Positions 10,775 to 22,512 are shown, counted from the stretch's first letter. The stretch is 64,000 bases of DNA from Mariannaea sp. PMI_226 (GCA_024336345.1 JANFOG010000010.1:1364001-1428000), one strand, 5' to 3'. A program made the numbers and translations. Notes: a model not told the origin generated them from the letters alone.

Positions 10775-12046
10775 CTAATCTGTAAAAGATGATCGCTTCT
10801 CTAAGGCTATCCGATCGAATTCTTCCCATGCAGCTTTCTCTCCAGCACTTAACTCTCCAGGGAAGAACTCCCCCAACATTGCTTTACCCACACCTCGATA
10901 TTTCTCCTCGACGCTAAAGAGCGTCTTCATAACAGATGGCTGTCCCAGGACCTCGACAAACTGGAGTGGGATGCCGAAATTCTCTGGTGTCCGCACCCAG
11001 CCCGCGACGATGACATTCTGTACTATGCCTAGGCCACCGACGGCAAGGAGATACCACGTGCGCCGTTTCAGGCCAGTGGCGGTGATGAGTAGTAAAATCC
11101 ATAGCACGGCGAAGATAGACTGCACGATCCAGGTCTTGCTTCCCTTTCTGGCCTTAGCAGTTGATTGCCCGGTCGCTAGATCTTCGAGGTCGAGTCCATG
11201 TCCGTTTGGCAGTATCACGACAGCGTGCTGTGCGCCGTTCCCCTCAGTGACAATGTAGGTCTGCCAGGCGCCTCTTCTACACGCCCATTTCTCAGCCTTC
11301 CACTGCGGGAGAAAGCCAGTGGCAACGGCGAGGGAGGTGCCTGAGACGGTGATGAGCAGAATGCTCCAGTCTCCAAACAGCCCTAGAGGAATAGCTGCTA
11401 TACCCAGCTGCACAAAAATAGTCACTACGCCACTCCAGTAGAGCAGGTCCTTCTTAGGCCGGCCAGCTATAGCCGTGCGACTGGGTTGGTATACCGTAAC
11501 TACCAATCCAGCTCTGCTCGGTTCCTTGGCGGATATATCTGTTTCCCGAAGTCGATTCCAGAGGATACGGATGTTTCTTTGGGTCTTTGCGAGTGTCTGG
11601 GGGTGCATCCAGTGCTCGAAGTCGCGCATCATTCTCCCCAGAACCCAGCTGGAGTTCTGCCTGACGAATCCGTTGCCTCCGTTGATGACTTTGCAGTCGT
11701 AGTCTGGGCTCTGAGGCATGAGAACGTTGGCACCCAAGGCAGAAACTAGGGCAGAGATGGAATATGCGACCCAACCTTTTGGACGGATTTCCAACCTTTT
11801 GTTAGCAAGTGACATCAATACACATCTGTGCAGAGAGACGGAAAGCGACACACCAAAGGAAAAGGCAACAGGCGTAAACCCCGACCCCGCGAGTTGGGCC
11901 AGTGCAAGACTGACAATGTCGCCGCCAAGAATTAGGAGGATGCTGAATACATCGCTTGGGTTAACCCACTGGGTGCGGAACTGGTCCGCAACGAAGCCAG
12001 GGTTGAAGACATCGCGGGGTGTTATTGTGTTGATAACGGGAGCCAT
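10775..12046 (-). CDS. Fungal membrane protein of unknown function
   Basis: The strand is open over 423 codons without interruption. I think a 78-nt intron (11853-11776, GTGTGT...CCAAAAG, with a CTAAC branch site) is removed in frame. That gives 397 aa and joins TPVAFSFG directly to WVAYSISALVSALGANVLMP, a junction that reads much better than the unspliced text. Hydrophobic segments lie near the N-terminus (VFSILLILGGDIVSLALAQ), in the middle (YWSGVVTIFVQLGIAAIPL, WSILLITVSGTSLAVATGF) and towards the end (IFAVLWILLLITATG, WYLLAVGGLGIVQNVIVAGW). A soluble stretch contains CRRGAWQTYIVTEGNG and a GLDLEDLA motif. I have the impression of a family common in ascomycetes, but no reaction can be assigned. 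It lies head-to-head with a HET-like gene. Confidence 0.78.
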   Translation of the reverse strand: MAPVINTITPRDVFNPGFVADQFRTQWVNPSDVFSILLILGGDIVSLALAQLAGSGFTPVAFSFGVSLSVSLHRCVLMSLANKRLEIRPKGWVAYSISALVSALGANVLMPQSPDYDCKVINGGNGFVRQNSSWVLGRMMRDFEHWMHPQTLAKTQRNIRILWNRLRETDISAKEPSRAGLVVTVYQPSRTAIAGRPKKDLLYWSGVVTIFVQLGIAAIPLGLFGDWSILLITVSGTSLAVATGFLPQWKAEKWACRRGAWQTYIVTEGNGAQHAVVILPNGHGLDLEDLATGQSTAKARKGSKTWIVQSIFAVLWILLLITATGLKRRTWYLLAVGGLGIVQNVIVAGWVRTPENFGIPLQFVEVLGQPSVMKTLFSVEEKYRGVGKAMLGEFFPGELSAGEKAAWEEFDRIALEKRSSFTD

Positions 12047-12559
12047 ATGGTCGGGATAAATTCAACGTTGGGAAATTTAATTTTTGACCAAGACAGGATG
12101 CTGAGGGTTTTCATTCATCTTCACCAAAGCCATCAATATTGACATCACATTCATGCTCATAGGCCCAAGGGATGTCAAGGCGCTTCGCCACTATCCGTGT
12201 TATTGATCCGTCGCCGATCATGACGTGGGCCTGCATTTGGCTCACGTCGATTGCTTACAAGTTGTGTAGCACAAAAATTCAAGGATCGAGAAAGAAGAGT
12301 AAAATCTTTAATAGGACCGTGTAAGCTGAGAAGAGAGAGCGCGCCTCCTACGTATATTGACCCCAATCACTTGACGTCAGAGGGATTGGGCCTGTTCGCA
12401 TTATCCACGGTGATGAGGTTGGTCAGGTGCTTGAGATGTCCGAAGTGCTTCTACTGACAAAAGGAAATGAAGATTATATATTCTTAGCACTACGAGGACC
12501 AATTTAATAGGGACATAAATTACAATCTCAGATTGGTGTTGAGCTGATCGCATACAAAC
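12047..12559. other. Divergent promoter region (membrane protein / HET-like gene)
   Basis: This is a 0.5-kb shared upstream region. It is AT-rich near 12470-12540, with TATATTC at about 12476. No gene is seen. Confidence 0.55.
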
Positions 12560-15141
12560 ATGGACCATCTACCTCAGCTCAAGGACACCTCCGACCCTTA
12601 TCCCGTTGTACCTTTCCTCGGCTCTACATCGTCCATCGACTTTAGTTTCCATGACTTTCCTTCTCGACATGGCTGGGACCAAGCAAGGCTAGAAGGAGGA
12701 GATGTCCAGCAAAGCCGAGACGGGCGCGAAGTTGCTGCGTTCCTCCAAACATGGCTATACTTTGGCCTCCTATCCGAGCTGTCTGCAGCAGCTAGCTGTG
12801 AAGGACTTAAAAAGGATTACTTCGTCCAGCAGCAGGGGGCATCACAAGTCATCACTACTAGGGGCCTGGATCAGTTTATTGCCAGCCGTGTCAAGTGCAT
12901 CGTGCGGATTTCCAACAAGAAGCGTAGCGGGGAGTTGGAACGACTCAACTCAGCGCTGGATCATGCAAGATTGATGACGGACAGGTTATGGGCATTGCAC
13001 AGGGCACACGGCAACTCGTTTCCTTTACCCATCGAAATTACCGCCTCCATTATGGTTCTCGGCTGTACAATTGACAGCGCTCTGCGCAAAGCGAACATCA
13101 CGACGCCACGCCGAAACTGGAACCTTTCCAAACTGGCAAAGTCGAATATGCAGATGCGAGGCTGGTGCCGCCGGGACATTTCCCTTGCGGACACTTACCT
13201 TTCAGAACTGTCAATGTACTGCGTGATGCATCTGAGGCGCAATACCGCCGGTCAGAGCCACATGCGTTGCACCGAGTACGCCTGCGACGCGAATCAGGTT
13301 GACGAGAGCAACTACATAACGAAGCACAGAACATCGGGTTGCCAATGCAACTTCTGGGCAGTCGATCCAGCCAAGTTGCAGGAGACGATATCTCAAGGAC
13401 GCATCCCGTACATTGAGTTAAAGCGAAACACGAAGGCGAACGGCATTGGACTTTCGTCTCTCCAGCCATCACTTCAGAGTTTTGGAAATTCCATTGTCGA
13501 AGGTCCACATAACCGCCTGGTCATCTTCTCACATGTTTGGTCTGATGGTGAGTCGATGTCCCCCCTTCTATGAGGACATTACTAAAAGCATGATATTTTT
13601 TTTTTAACCTAGGATTGGGAAATCCATACCAAAATGCCCTACCCTTGTGTCAACTTCAATATTTCTACGACATGCTGTGTGATTCGCCTTGGGAGGATGT
13701 TGTGGGGAGTCAGATGGCAGATCCGAGTGTCAAGAATCCAAAGAGCGTCCCCAAGAGTTGGAGAAGATGGAAACGGACGCAATTTAACTCGCCAGTCAAA
13801 ATTTGGATTGACACGCTTTGCGTGCCGCTGGAGCCAAAGACCAAGAAGATGGCCATTGGCATGCTCAAGCGCTACTACTCCCTGGCCTCGATGACTGCGG
13901 TGCTGGATGGTGAGCTCACCCAGCTCTGCCACAAGTCGTACACAGAGTGTGAGCTCCTTCTTAGGATAGGGCTATCGGGTTGGATGCGGCGCTGCTGGAC
14001 TATGCAGGAGGCTATTGTCGCCGGAGGCTCCTTGTGTGTGCGGTTCGCGGATGGTTGGTTCAGCCTCCCAGATGTGGTCGCGCGTTTGCGCAAGAAGAAC
14101 AGCATCAGCCCGCACCTCATGAACGATGAACAGCAAGCGACAATAAAAAGAATGCGCAGAGGCCTGAAATGCATTATCCTGCCCTTGAAAGGATGCATCT
14201 TTGTCGTTACCGCCCCGCAAATGCTCTGTGAATGGCTGGCACGACTCATCTGCGTCAAAGCCCCGAAGGCAGCCTGGACAGCAGCACAGCCCGCGCAAGT
14301 CTCTATCCCTCCCTTGACAGCATCAGAACAGCTTCTCGAGGATGCAAAGAGCTTCTTCGCCGTCATCACGGATTTATGTCGGGGCCTGCCTCCTCAAGAT
14401 CCCGAGCGCACGACGGTAAGGATTCGCCGCGTCGCATTAGCATGGCAGGGCCTGAGCTATCGCAACACGAGCAAAGCGCCTGATCGTTTCATCAACTTTG
14501 CATTTGCGTGTGCGAAGCGGGAGGCCGACTTTGCTCTGATACGAGATGTGCTCTTCGCGCAACAGTCCTCGGAGGACCGACTGCGTGCCTGGTTCCAGGC
14601 GCAGGGTCACGTACCTGCAGGACTGATATTCATGAAGGGCCCAAAAATGGATCTTCCGGGTTATAGATGGGCGCCGAATGATGTGCATCCAGCTATAATT
14701 AGGGACCATGCAGCGGCAATTGTGACCAATGGAGGAGGGAAAGGACCTAGGGCGCCTCAGGGATCGCTCCAACTACAGAAGCCGGGCCTCATGTTCAGCG
14801 GATCAGTAACTCTCGGTACCAAGACTATTGAAGTTGTTGAAGGTCGTAACGCAAAACGGTATGTCGTTGAGTTGGACTGGGAGACCACTTCAGCTGGAAG
14901 CGAAGAGTTGAGGATGGCATCTGGCTTGGCTTTGGTGCTGAGCGGCGACCCTCTTCCTGACATGTCTACAAGCGCTGCTCTATTGGCCAATGTTGTGAGA
15001 AATGGATATACCTATGTAGGGCAGTTCTGCTGCGGAGCGCAGGCCCATCTAGTGAGGAGTGGTGATACCAATAGAGGCGAGACGACGGACATCATGACTG
15101 GGCAATGGCTGGCCGAAGAACAAGTCTGGATAGTGACTTGA
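12560..15141 (+). CDS. HET (heterokaryon incompatibility)-like domain protein
   Basis: Two exons, 12560-13547 and 13613-15141, join in phase to 838 aa. HET motifs straddle the splice site: RLVIFSHVWSDGLGN (block 1), KIWIDTLCVPLEPKTKK (block 2) and MRRCWTMQEAIVAG (block 3), in the usual order with normal spacing. Before the domain are about 300 residues with paired cysteines (MRCTEYAC and SGCQCNFW), perhaps a metal-binding knuckle. A central hydrophobic stretch (CIILPLKGCIFVVTAPQML) could touch membrane. HET proteins act in fungal non-self recognition, triggering cell death after fusion of incompatible hyphae; whether this one is an allorecognition gene cannot be told from one genome. It has no NACHT/WD40 arm. 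The family call is firm, the role inferred. Confidence 0.88.
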
Positions 15142-16594
15142 GGGTACCAGCATATGTTCCTGGCGGAAATCGCAATTGTTGCTTTTGGAATCAAGAAATA
15201 GCTTGGCAAAACATGAATTGTCGCACGAATACGTATGTTTGCTATACGTGCAACTTCAACGAATTTGTTCTCGTCTCTCTCTGGATCTTCTACCTATACT
15301 CATCCATCATTCTTGTCTAGGCTCTTGCTCCCTCCGCGACTTTTTATCCGCCGTCAGTGCAAAGGCAGTGAAACAAGAATAATAAAGCCAACTCAGCTAA
15401 GTCAACGAACTTCTAACAAACTGCGCCATCCTCAAAAGGGCCTGTACGCATCCCCGTCTATGCCGTGAATTAGCACAGCTAGAAGTTCGAGGGGCAAATT
15501 TCACGGTACTTTGATAGACCGAAAAAGAAAAAAAAAAGAAGACAAAGCGCTTTAGTTGTTAGGCGTCAGATGATTGATAGAACCTTGGTTGGATCAGCAT
15601 TGATTAGTCTATTTCCCCACCTTTTCTTCCGACTAGACATCACGGCAATTATTCGATTATGTTCACTATTCTAATCATCCCCATTAAGCAAAAATATACA
15701 ATGTGAATTTGGCAATGGGATTAGGGGCTCATAAATGCAGGCTCTATTAAGATATCTATAGTGTTCGAGATGATATCTCCAGAAGATGAAACATGATTGA
15801 ATATGAAATATAACAAACCTTTATATAGCTATATATGCTTGGAAATTGGATTCGGCATCGACATGACGAGGGTATTTCTCACAACATTCTCCATCTGAAG
15901 AATCCGGCTGGCTCCATGTTGAGGATTAATAGTAGCAAGTCCCTTATACGTGCGTCAAAAGAGTCCTCTTTTGTGACTCAGTGTGCCCATAGCAGTGTTT
16001 GTTTAAACAGTAGAATATGATGTTGATTGGTAATTCAGATTTGAGGACTGACAAGATTGAGGCCAATTTCGTCTCTGGGGTGGCAAGAAAAAAAGAGTAA
16101 CGATCTCTGTCTAGATGCTGTAGCAGCCCGAAACAGATGTGCTCGCCGGCCCTTCACCCATCAGTCTGCAAATCACGACTACCTTATGATTCTCACTTCC
16201 ACTCCCCTTTCCTCTCGCGCCTCCATTCCAATGAAATTAAACGGAATACGATGACGGTAGAAAATTTGAACAGATATTGTGCTAGGGACGGGCCGTAGTG
16301 TGTTAAGGGTCCCGTTGCAATTTTGGGCTGATTGACACTGCTATACGCGTTATTACTATTTTTTTTTTGTCGTTAGGAGTATTTCGGTCTCACTTATTCA
16401 TGCTAGAGCCTTGTTGTAATTACCATTAGTTGTGCGGGTGTGTATGCACCTGTACAACTATCTTGTAGGTATAATCATTTCGATTAAATTGATTGATAGT
16501 CTTCAAAGGCTCTCAAGTTCAGCAATTGCAAGCATCTACGAATAGCAGATATCCGCAGGACTCGTCAACACAAAAATGCTTGCAACTTGGCTAA
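15142..16594. other. AT-rich intergenic region
   Basis: This is 1.45 kb of AT-rich sequence with short homopolymers. Small open frames on the plus strand have biased composition and no recognisable domain. I see no RNA gene. Confidence 0.6.
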
Positions 16595-17314
16595 TTACAA
16601 AGCAAGTAGTCCACCCATCATTAAAACAAGGCCACTTCCACCGAACACGGGGTTTAAATGCCCAGCAGCAGAAGAACTAGTGCTCGCGGCAGCAGATGAT
16701 GTCGTGGAGGCAGAAGCTGTTCCAGTGCTCGAGGCAGCTGTGGAAGCCTTTGTGCCAGTCGTCGTCTCGCTGCTCATACCATTGCTCACAGAGCCACCAA
16801 ATACAGACTTTGGCTCCTTGGTAGAGTCAGTCTTTGCCGCGGCTGCCCTGTACTCTTCGATTGTTTGGTCTTCGCCCTGGTTGATAACGCCCACTGCGCC
16901 GGCCTGGCAGTGGCCTGGAATGGAGCAATACAAGAAGATAGGCTCAGTGTTATTGATGGTAACAGAGAAGGTTGTCTATTTTGAGATTCAGTACTGGATG
17001 CATGCAAAGACAACAGAGGAAATCAAATAAAAACAGTGCATAGGAGAGTGTGTACTGACCTTATCACCAGATGGGAGGGTTCCAGAGTAAAATCCTCCTG
17101 TGGAAATGGGTGTACACGCTTTCTTGGGATCGCTAGCCACAACACTGTGCTGGCTATCAAAGTGGAACTCAACCACATCTCCTTTATTCGCTTTGATGGA
17201 TTCAGGATTGAATATGGTCTTGGAGCCTGATTTTCCAACCTCAACCTTGATTATCTCTGCAGACACCCCTGCGGAAAGGGCAAGTGCAGTCAAGACGCCA
17301 ACGCTGAGATGCAT
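16595..17314 (-). CDS. Secreted, GPI-type cupredoxin (plastocyanin-like) protein
   Basis: Exons 17314-17060 and 16975-16595 join in phase 0 to 211 aa. Residues 1-19 (MHLSVGVLTALALSAGVSA) are a signal peptide. A single cupredoxin domain follows: FNPESIKANKGDVVEFHF and DSQHSVVASDPKKAC, then after the splice TFSVTINNTEPIFLYCSIPGHC. The His of QHSVV and the Cys and His of YCSIPGHC are in place as copper ligands, but the position where blue copper proteins usually carry the axial Met is Ala (QAGAVGVI). After the domain comes a Ser/Thr/Ala-rich stalk and a C-terminal hydrophobic tail (GSGLVLMMGGLLAL), typical of a GPI signal. The product should sit on the outer membrane or cell wall. The role in fungi is not well established; redox activity may be reduced if the axial ligand is truly lost. 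Confidence 0.87.
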
Positions 17315-19118
17315 GATTGATGGATAAAGATTTGTTGTTGATTGTTTTGGGTTGAGGAACAGGATAAAAAAGGAGTTCACGAGGGTACAGCCAAGTTGTT
17401 CGGTAGTCAAATAGCTGGCAGCTTCTGTTTTCCTTTTTATACCCATCCCTCCTCCCACATTCTTGAGTGTAGACCATAGGAATAAAAGGAATCTCGAGCA
17501 GCGTATTGGAAACGTGACGTCAAGGGGATTTCAAATCACAAACACTGCCATTACCAATCGTAGTGACTCGTATAAAGGAGCGGAAGAAAGAAGACAAGAC
17601 TCTTGTATGTTAGTTCTCATTAGTTACAGGCGTAAGCTAAGAACGTTGGTGGTGATACCTGGTCAGCCACACGAAAGTCCCAACTATGCTCAACCTGGAG
17701 GCCATCCGTGCACAACAAGCAGCACCGGTAGTTGATATTGGTCTAGGATGAATCGCCAACGCCCACTTTTCTTGTTGGTTAGGGTTCCTGCAAGTGTAAG
17801 GAACTTTTTTTTTTTTTTTTCTGTACGGCTGGAAAAAGAAACCGTCGGGGCAACTATCCTGCCGAGCCATCTATGTTGGTGCTACAGTTGGGTTTGGATC
17901 TACACGAAAATGTCACGTCTTAATCCATAGCTGCTTATGAATCATAATCATGTAGATTATATCTAACCTACTATCACGTCAAACTTCCTGATTGCGAAAC
18001 AGATAGGCCCAGCTGCGCCTATAGTTTATCTGTTTGTGGACACCTGATAATTAATCCAGGTCTTCCTCTCTACAAATAAGCTTGTGTCCCGTAGGTTATA
18101 TCGGGTTCTGGTCTAGTGTGGCATCTCAGGGGTCTGTAGTAGCCCACTCTGGGGATACACGATGGCTACTGTTGCCTTATGGGGTTAGAGAACCGCAATC
18201 GTAGCAAGTAAAGTGCTATAGCTTATAATTCCTATTCACATCTTGAGTTGGGCGGGGAACAATAGAAATTAGAAAAGGCAGAAAGGGCTTGCCACTGCAT
18301 ATTTCACTCACAGAGCTAGCTAGAACTGCTCCTATCGAGTTACAGTTTGCCTCCATTGTGATTAGTCACATTTCGTCAAGGCGAGTTACATTCAATATAC
18401 ATGCAGATGGCTCAGCATTGCAGCGATGGACATCCCCAAGGCGTCTTGTACATCATTTGCTGACATTGGACTCAAAGGAATATATATGTAGCAGCAAGCT
18501 ATTAACAAAGGGTCTTATTTGAAGCAAAAACAGAAAGATGAAGTGCACTGATTTACAAATTCACAAAGAAGTTGGGTGGCTATATAAGACAGGTGGAATA
18601 AAACAAATCCAAGTCTATATATGTGCGGCTAACGGACGAGACAGTGTTTTGCTGATAAATGGGGCTCATGAACCTCCGCCAGATTACTACCGCTTTCTCG
18701 ACGTCTTTGCTAGAGGCATATTTGATGATTATTTTTTCATCAAACTAGTTAGGGAATCGGATGGACACGGATGAGAAAACGGGCTCATCAATTGTTGATG
18801 TTTGTTGAGTTATCCCCTCATCCGCCAAGGTAGACCTAGAAAGTGGCTGCTATTTTATGGCCCTTTCCAGCCCCCCTCATAGGATGCACAAATTGCAAAC
18901 ACCTTCTTGGGGACTTCATCACGCCCCTCAAAACTCATACGAGACTGGCCTCTTACAACGGCAATATGAAATCTATCACGTTAAGAGTCACCCTGGCATA
19001 TAAGACCTTCATATTATCCCACAACCGCCCTATTATATTTTTGTTTTTTCTTCATCACCCATGTTTTATCCGGCCTGATTCGCTAGTCCTTGGCTACAGC
19101 TTTTCTATACTGTCCCAC
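17315..19118. other. AT-rich intergenic region
   Basis: This is 1.8 kb between the cupredoxin promoter and a pseudogene. Open frames at 18289-18522, 18538-18774 and 18843-19124 on the plus strand are not recognisable. The last one could hold a decayed first exon of the downstream pseudogene, because its end meets a splice-like CACAG at 19111-19121. Confidence 0.5.
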
Positions 19119-20280
19119 AGGTGACGACTCCTATCGCTTTAGCGTTCCAGAAGCTGCGGCTAACTCAGAATCTGGCGATATATACGTCCAGATCAAGCCT
19201 TCCACGAAGTCTCAATGGGCCGCTGTCGGAATTGGGTCAGCATGATTGGTGCCCGGATCGTTGTAGCATATGAGGATGGTCACGGCAATGTTACGGTCAG
19301 TCCCAGGCGGGCAACAGACTATATAGAGCCCAAATTCTCAGCACATGACGGTATTCACATATTGGGCGGTTCTAGATCCAAGAACGGCGAAATGTTTAGC
19401 AATATTAGACATAGTGGCTGCTCGTGAATAAATCTCAACGGCTAAAACTCATGGATTTGCCGCTTGAAAAGAGGGCGAACCTCTAAATACAATAAGTCAG
19501 TTAGAGGAAACCAGGCAGCACGATAGCATCGAGGTCTTCAATTCGATTTCCCATATGTCCCATTCAGTAACAGCGGCAACCCCTTTACCAGCGGGTCGAA
19601 CAGGACCAACGAATCTAGTTCAGGTTCCGATTCAGACTCAGGCAATCTAAGTGGAGGATTCAGTGATGGTGTGATATCCTTCAGTGGGTGCAACAATATC
19701 ATTGCACTTGTATGCGCTCATGGCATTATTACGACAACTGATTTTGTCATTGCCTATCCTTTTGGGGCTATTCTGATGCCCATTATTGGTAACTGGCTTG
19801 TTCATGCTGGCTGGCAATTTCTCGCCTTTTTATTTACGTGGGCTGGTTTTGGTATTGGTTATATGTTGGGTCATGAATAATGGATATGTAGGTTTTTTTC
19901 TCAAACGCTCTCTCAGCTATTCTGGGCTATGCCAACTGACATGGTTCGCAGGTTCTGGAATAATGAATACTCGCACCAAAGTTGGCACTATTGTCGTTGG
20001 CCTTATAGGGATCCCGCCCATTTTTGGATGTGCACATCATCTATACTTTGTAAAGCACCAACAACAAGGACTTATTAGCCATGTTACATCTGGTATTGCC
20101 GCACCCTCATTATTGTTGGCACTAGCAACGGTGGGCTTGGCTTGCGACTTGGGAACGCGGAGGTTGCCCTTGTCATTGTGTATTATGTTGCTTTCTGATG
20201 TTGTCGCTATTGCATTCTCGAGTGTCATCTTGTTCAGTTCTATGCGAAAGAAGAAGAAGCCCTTTTCTAAGTGACTGGAG
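19119..20280 (+). pseudogene. Decayed DOMON - cytochrome b561 gene
   Basis: This is a wreck of a fungal CDH-type cytochrome (DOMON) domain fused to a cytochrome b561 ferric-reductase-like membrane domain. Reading across frames gives the family order. First come DDSYRFSVPEAAANSESGD and QWAAVGIGSA, then after a frame change near 19230 VVAYEDGHGNVTVSPR. A further frame gives KEGEPLNTISQ preceded by a TGA, where a Trp codon is expected. Next is a Ser/Asp/Gly linker (NPFTSGSNRTNESSSGSD), then ALVCAHGIITT, PIIGNWLVHAGWQF and FTWAGFGIGYMLGHE. After an apparent intron come TKVGTIVVGLIGIPPIFG and HHLYFVKHQQQGLISHV, and then another frameshift near 20085 before GTSNGGLGLRLG. Haem-ligand histidines survive in part. 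At least three stops and two frameshifts make it non-functional. No complete first exon with signal peptide was found. Confidence 0.82.
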
Positions 20281-21345
20281 TCTTCCGAAGCGGAGGTGGT
20301 GGCTATTGGTGGAACTTTCTTCACTGAGACAGTAACTGTAAAAAGGCCGTCCCTGGAGTCCCCTGTAGTCCTCCGGAGTCCCCTGAAGTCAACATTCGGT
20401 TTACTGGCTGACTGATACAACTATAGGTACGGGTACAGGCTGGCTTGCTTGCTATTATTGGCTGGGCCGATACCGCACGGCCCAAAGAACAAACTCTGGG
20501 ATGGCGAACATAGTACCTAATAAAACTAACGAGATACTGGAGATAAACACAAATAAGGAATAACTGTTCAAGAATAACTGTTCACCTAGTAATTTGTGTA
20601 TAATAGCACTATTGTACGATTAAGGCAATAATTTGACAGCCACTTCACCTTAAATCTAGTGATTATGTACTCTGGAAGCTGCTGCACGCGGAACAACTCG
20701 TTGAGGCAAGGCTCGATGGAGGACTCCCCCTGGTGTATTATGGTTTTCGTAAGCTTCTGTCATCCACATCTGGGGCCTTAGTAATATCCTCGAAAGTATG
20801 AAAGAATTTTTGCGGAGCACTGCGACAGAGAGAACCTATCAAAAGCCTGCGACATGCTCTCCTCTCCTTTTTGCTAACAAAAAAAAACAAGCAAAAAAAG
20901 GGAAGATAATAACAATTGGGACTAGACTAGACCCGGCCATCAGCGTCATAACGTAATAATTCTCAAATCCCAATTCCCAATTTGCTCTTGACCGATAGAA
21001 TTGCCAATTGCCTACAAGCGTAGTCGGTAGCTTTCCCGTAAGCTTGCAAGCTTGGGAGGAAGATCTGCTGCATGAGAAACCGCAATGGAATTGCTTCATC
21101 TGGCCTAACTCTCCTGCAATCTAAACACCACCAACCACCACCAACACAATTGATACAAGATTGATCACACTTATAGCCCTTTCTCTTGCATTGTTTTTTT
21201 TTAATAAAAAAAAGGAGAAAAACACAAGACCGATGCTCTAATTTATCAACTATTTCCAGAATCCTTCTAATCGGTTGTCTGCTACCAGTAATCCCTACGT
21301 GCGCGTGAGATGGGAGGACAGTGGGGATCGACACAAGATTCCACG
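20281..21345. other. Intergenic region with a short direct repeat
   Basis: This lies between the pseudogene and the aquaporin. Two 16-nt units differing by one base (GGAGTCCCCTGTAGTC and GGAGTCCCCTGAAGTC) lie at 20355-20370 and 20375-20390. The leader near 21180-21220 is A/T-rich. No gene is seen. Confidence 0.55.
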
Positions 21346-22512
21346 ATGCCGGCCAACCCGCCAGACAGTCCGCCAACCCTTCCGCATTACCGCAACAATG
21401 TCATTGCCTTTGCCGGCCGTGTCGGAGGCAACCAGAGGTTCACCGTCGACCGCGCCTCCATCGTCGAAGATGCCACAGGCAAGGAAAAGGAGCCTGATGC
21501 GGCGCCGCTCATGCCCATCAGGAATCTAATGGACCTGCGCCCGCTGCTGCACCCTAACCTTTGGAAGGCTGCCATCATTGAAGGCCTCGGTGAGCGCCCA
21601 TTCTCATAAGAGGCACTCATTTGAAGAGGGAGACAAACATGTCTCCCGCCTCTACTCTTGATCAATTTCATAAAGGGACATCAGGGACATCACCACTAAT
21701 TGTTTAACCAGGCACCCTACTTCTGGTCTACATCACCACCTGGGCCAGCACAGCACCAGCTAAGATACCTGTCCCGCCCAATCCGCAGTTTGGCCCCTTC
21801 AACAATGCTGCCTTTATTGGTCCCCTGATCGGTAGCATCTTAAACATTCTATTCCTTTCTCTCTTCATCACAACTTTTGGTCCTGTATCAGGGGCGCACT
21901 TCAACCCGCTCATCACCTTTGCCACATTCTGCGCCCGGCTCTGCTCGTTGCCACGCATGATCCTGTACATCTCCTTCCAGGTTGGAGGCGCCGCGATTGC
22001 GGGACTATTTGTGAGAGCAAGCTTCGGGACCAGGGACTTCCAGGCCGGTGGCTGCTGGTTGTATACTGAAGTCGTGCCCGTGCAGGACGCGTTTGTCATA
22101 GAGCTCCTGGCGTCCACCATTCTTCTGTTCCTGGCGTTCGGAGTTGGCCTAGACCCCCGCCAGGCCCAGAATATCGGACCGACCCTCGCTCCATTCCTTG
22201 TTGGACTGACGCTTGGTGCCTTGACTCTCTCGACGGCTTATACTCGGTACGGATATGGCGGAGCGTCCCTGAACCCGGCGAGGTGTTTTGGTGTATATGT
22301 CGGGAGCAGGTTTCCGAGCTATCACTGGGTGCACTGGTAAGAAGCTACTCTCTAACAATGGACTATGCTGTCGGCACAAAAAGGAAAACAAACTAACGTT
22401 CCTTCTGGGTAGGGTACCGGATATGCTGGCGGCAATCATTCATGGAATTGTCTACTGCCTCATCCCACCGTGGCTCAAGGTAGGCACAAGTACTGATATA
22501 TCATCAGCTTGA
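21346..22512 (+). CDS. Aquaporin-like MIP channel, XIP type
   Basis: Exons 21346-21589, 21712-22336 and 22413-22512 join in phase to about 322 aa. Six membrane segments are visible, starting at LWKAAIIEGLG/TLLLVYITTW. The first pore motif is SGAHFNPLIT (NPL in place of NPA) and the second is GGASLNPARCFG. A Cys after the second motif (NPARC) with a non-canonical first motif is the mark of the X-intrinsic proteins known from plants and fungi, which transport uncharged solutes such as glycerol or urea more readily than many water channels. The N-terminus (about 80 aa) is polar and cytosolic. An earlier in-frame ATG at 21310 would add 12 residues; I prefer 21346. The C-terminus is short (PPWLKVGTSTDISSA). 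The MIP call is firm and the XIP subfamily likely. Confidence 0.88.
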
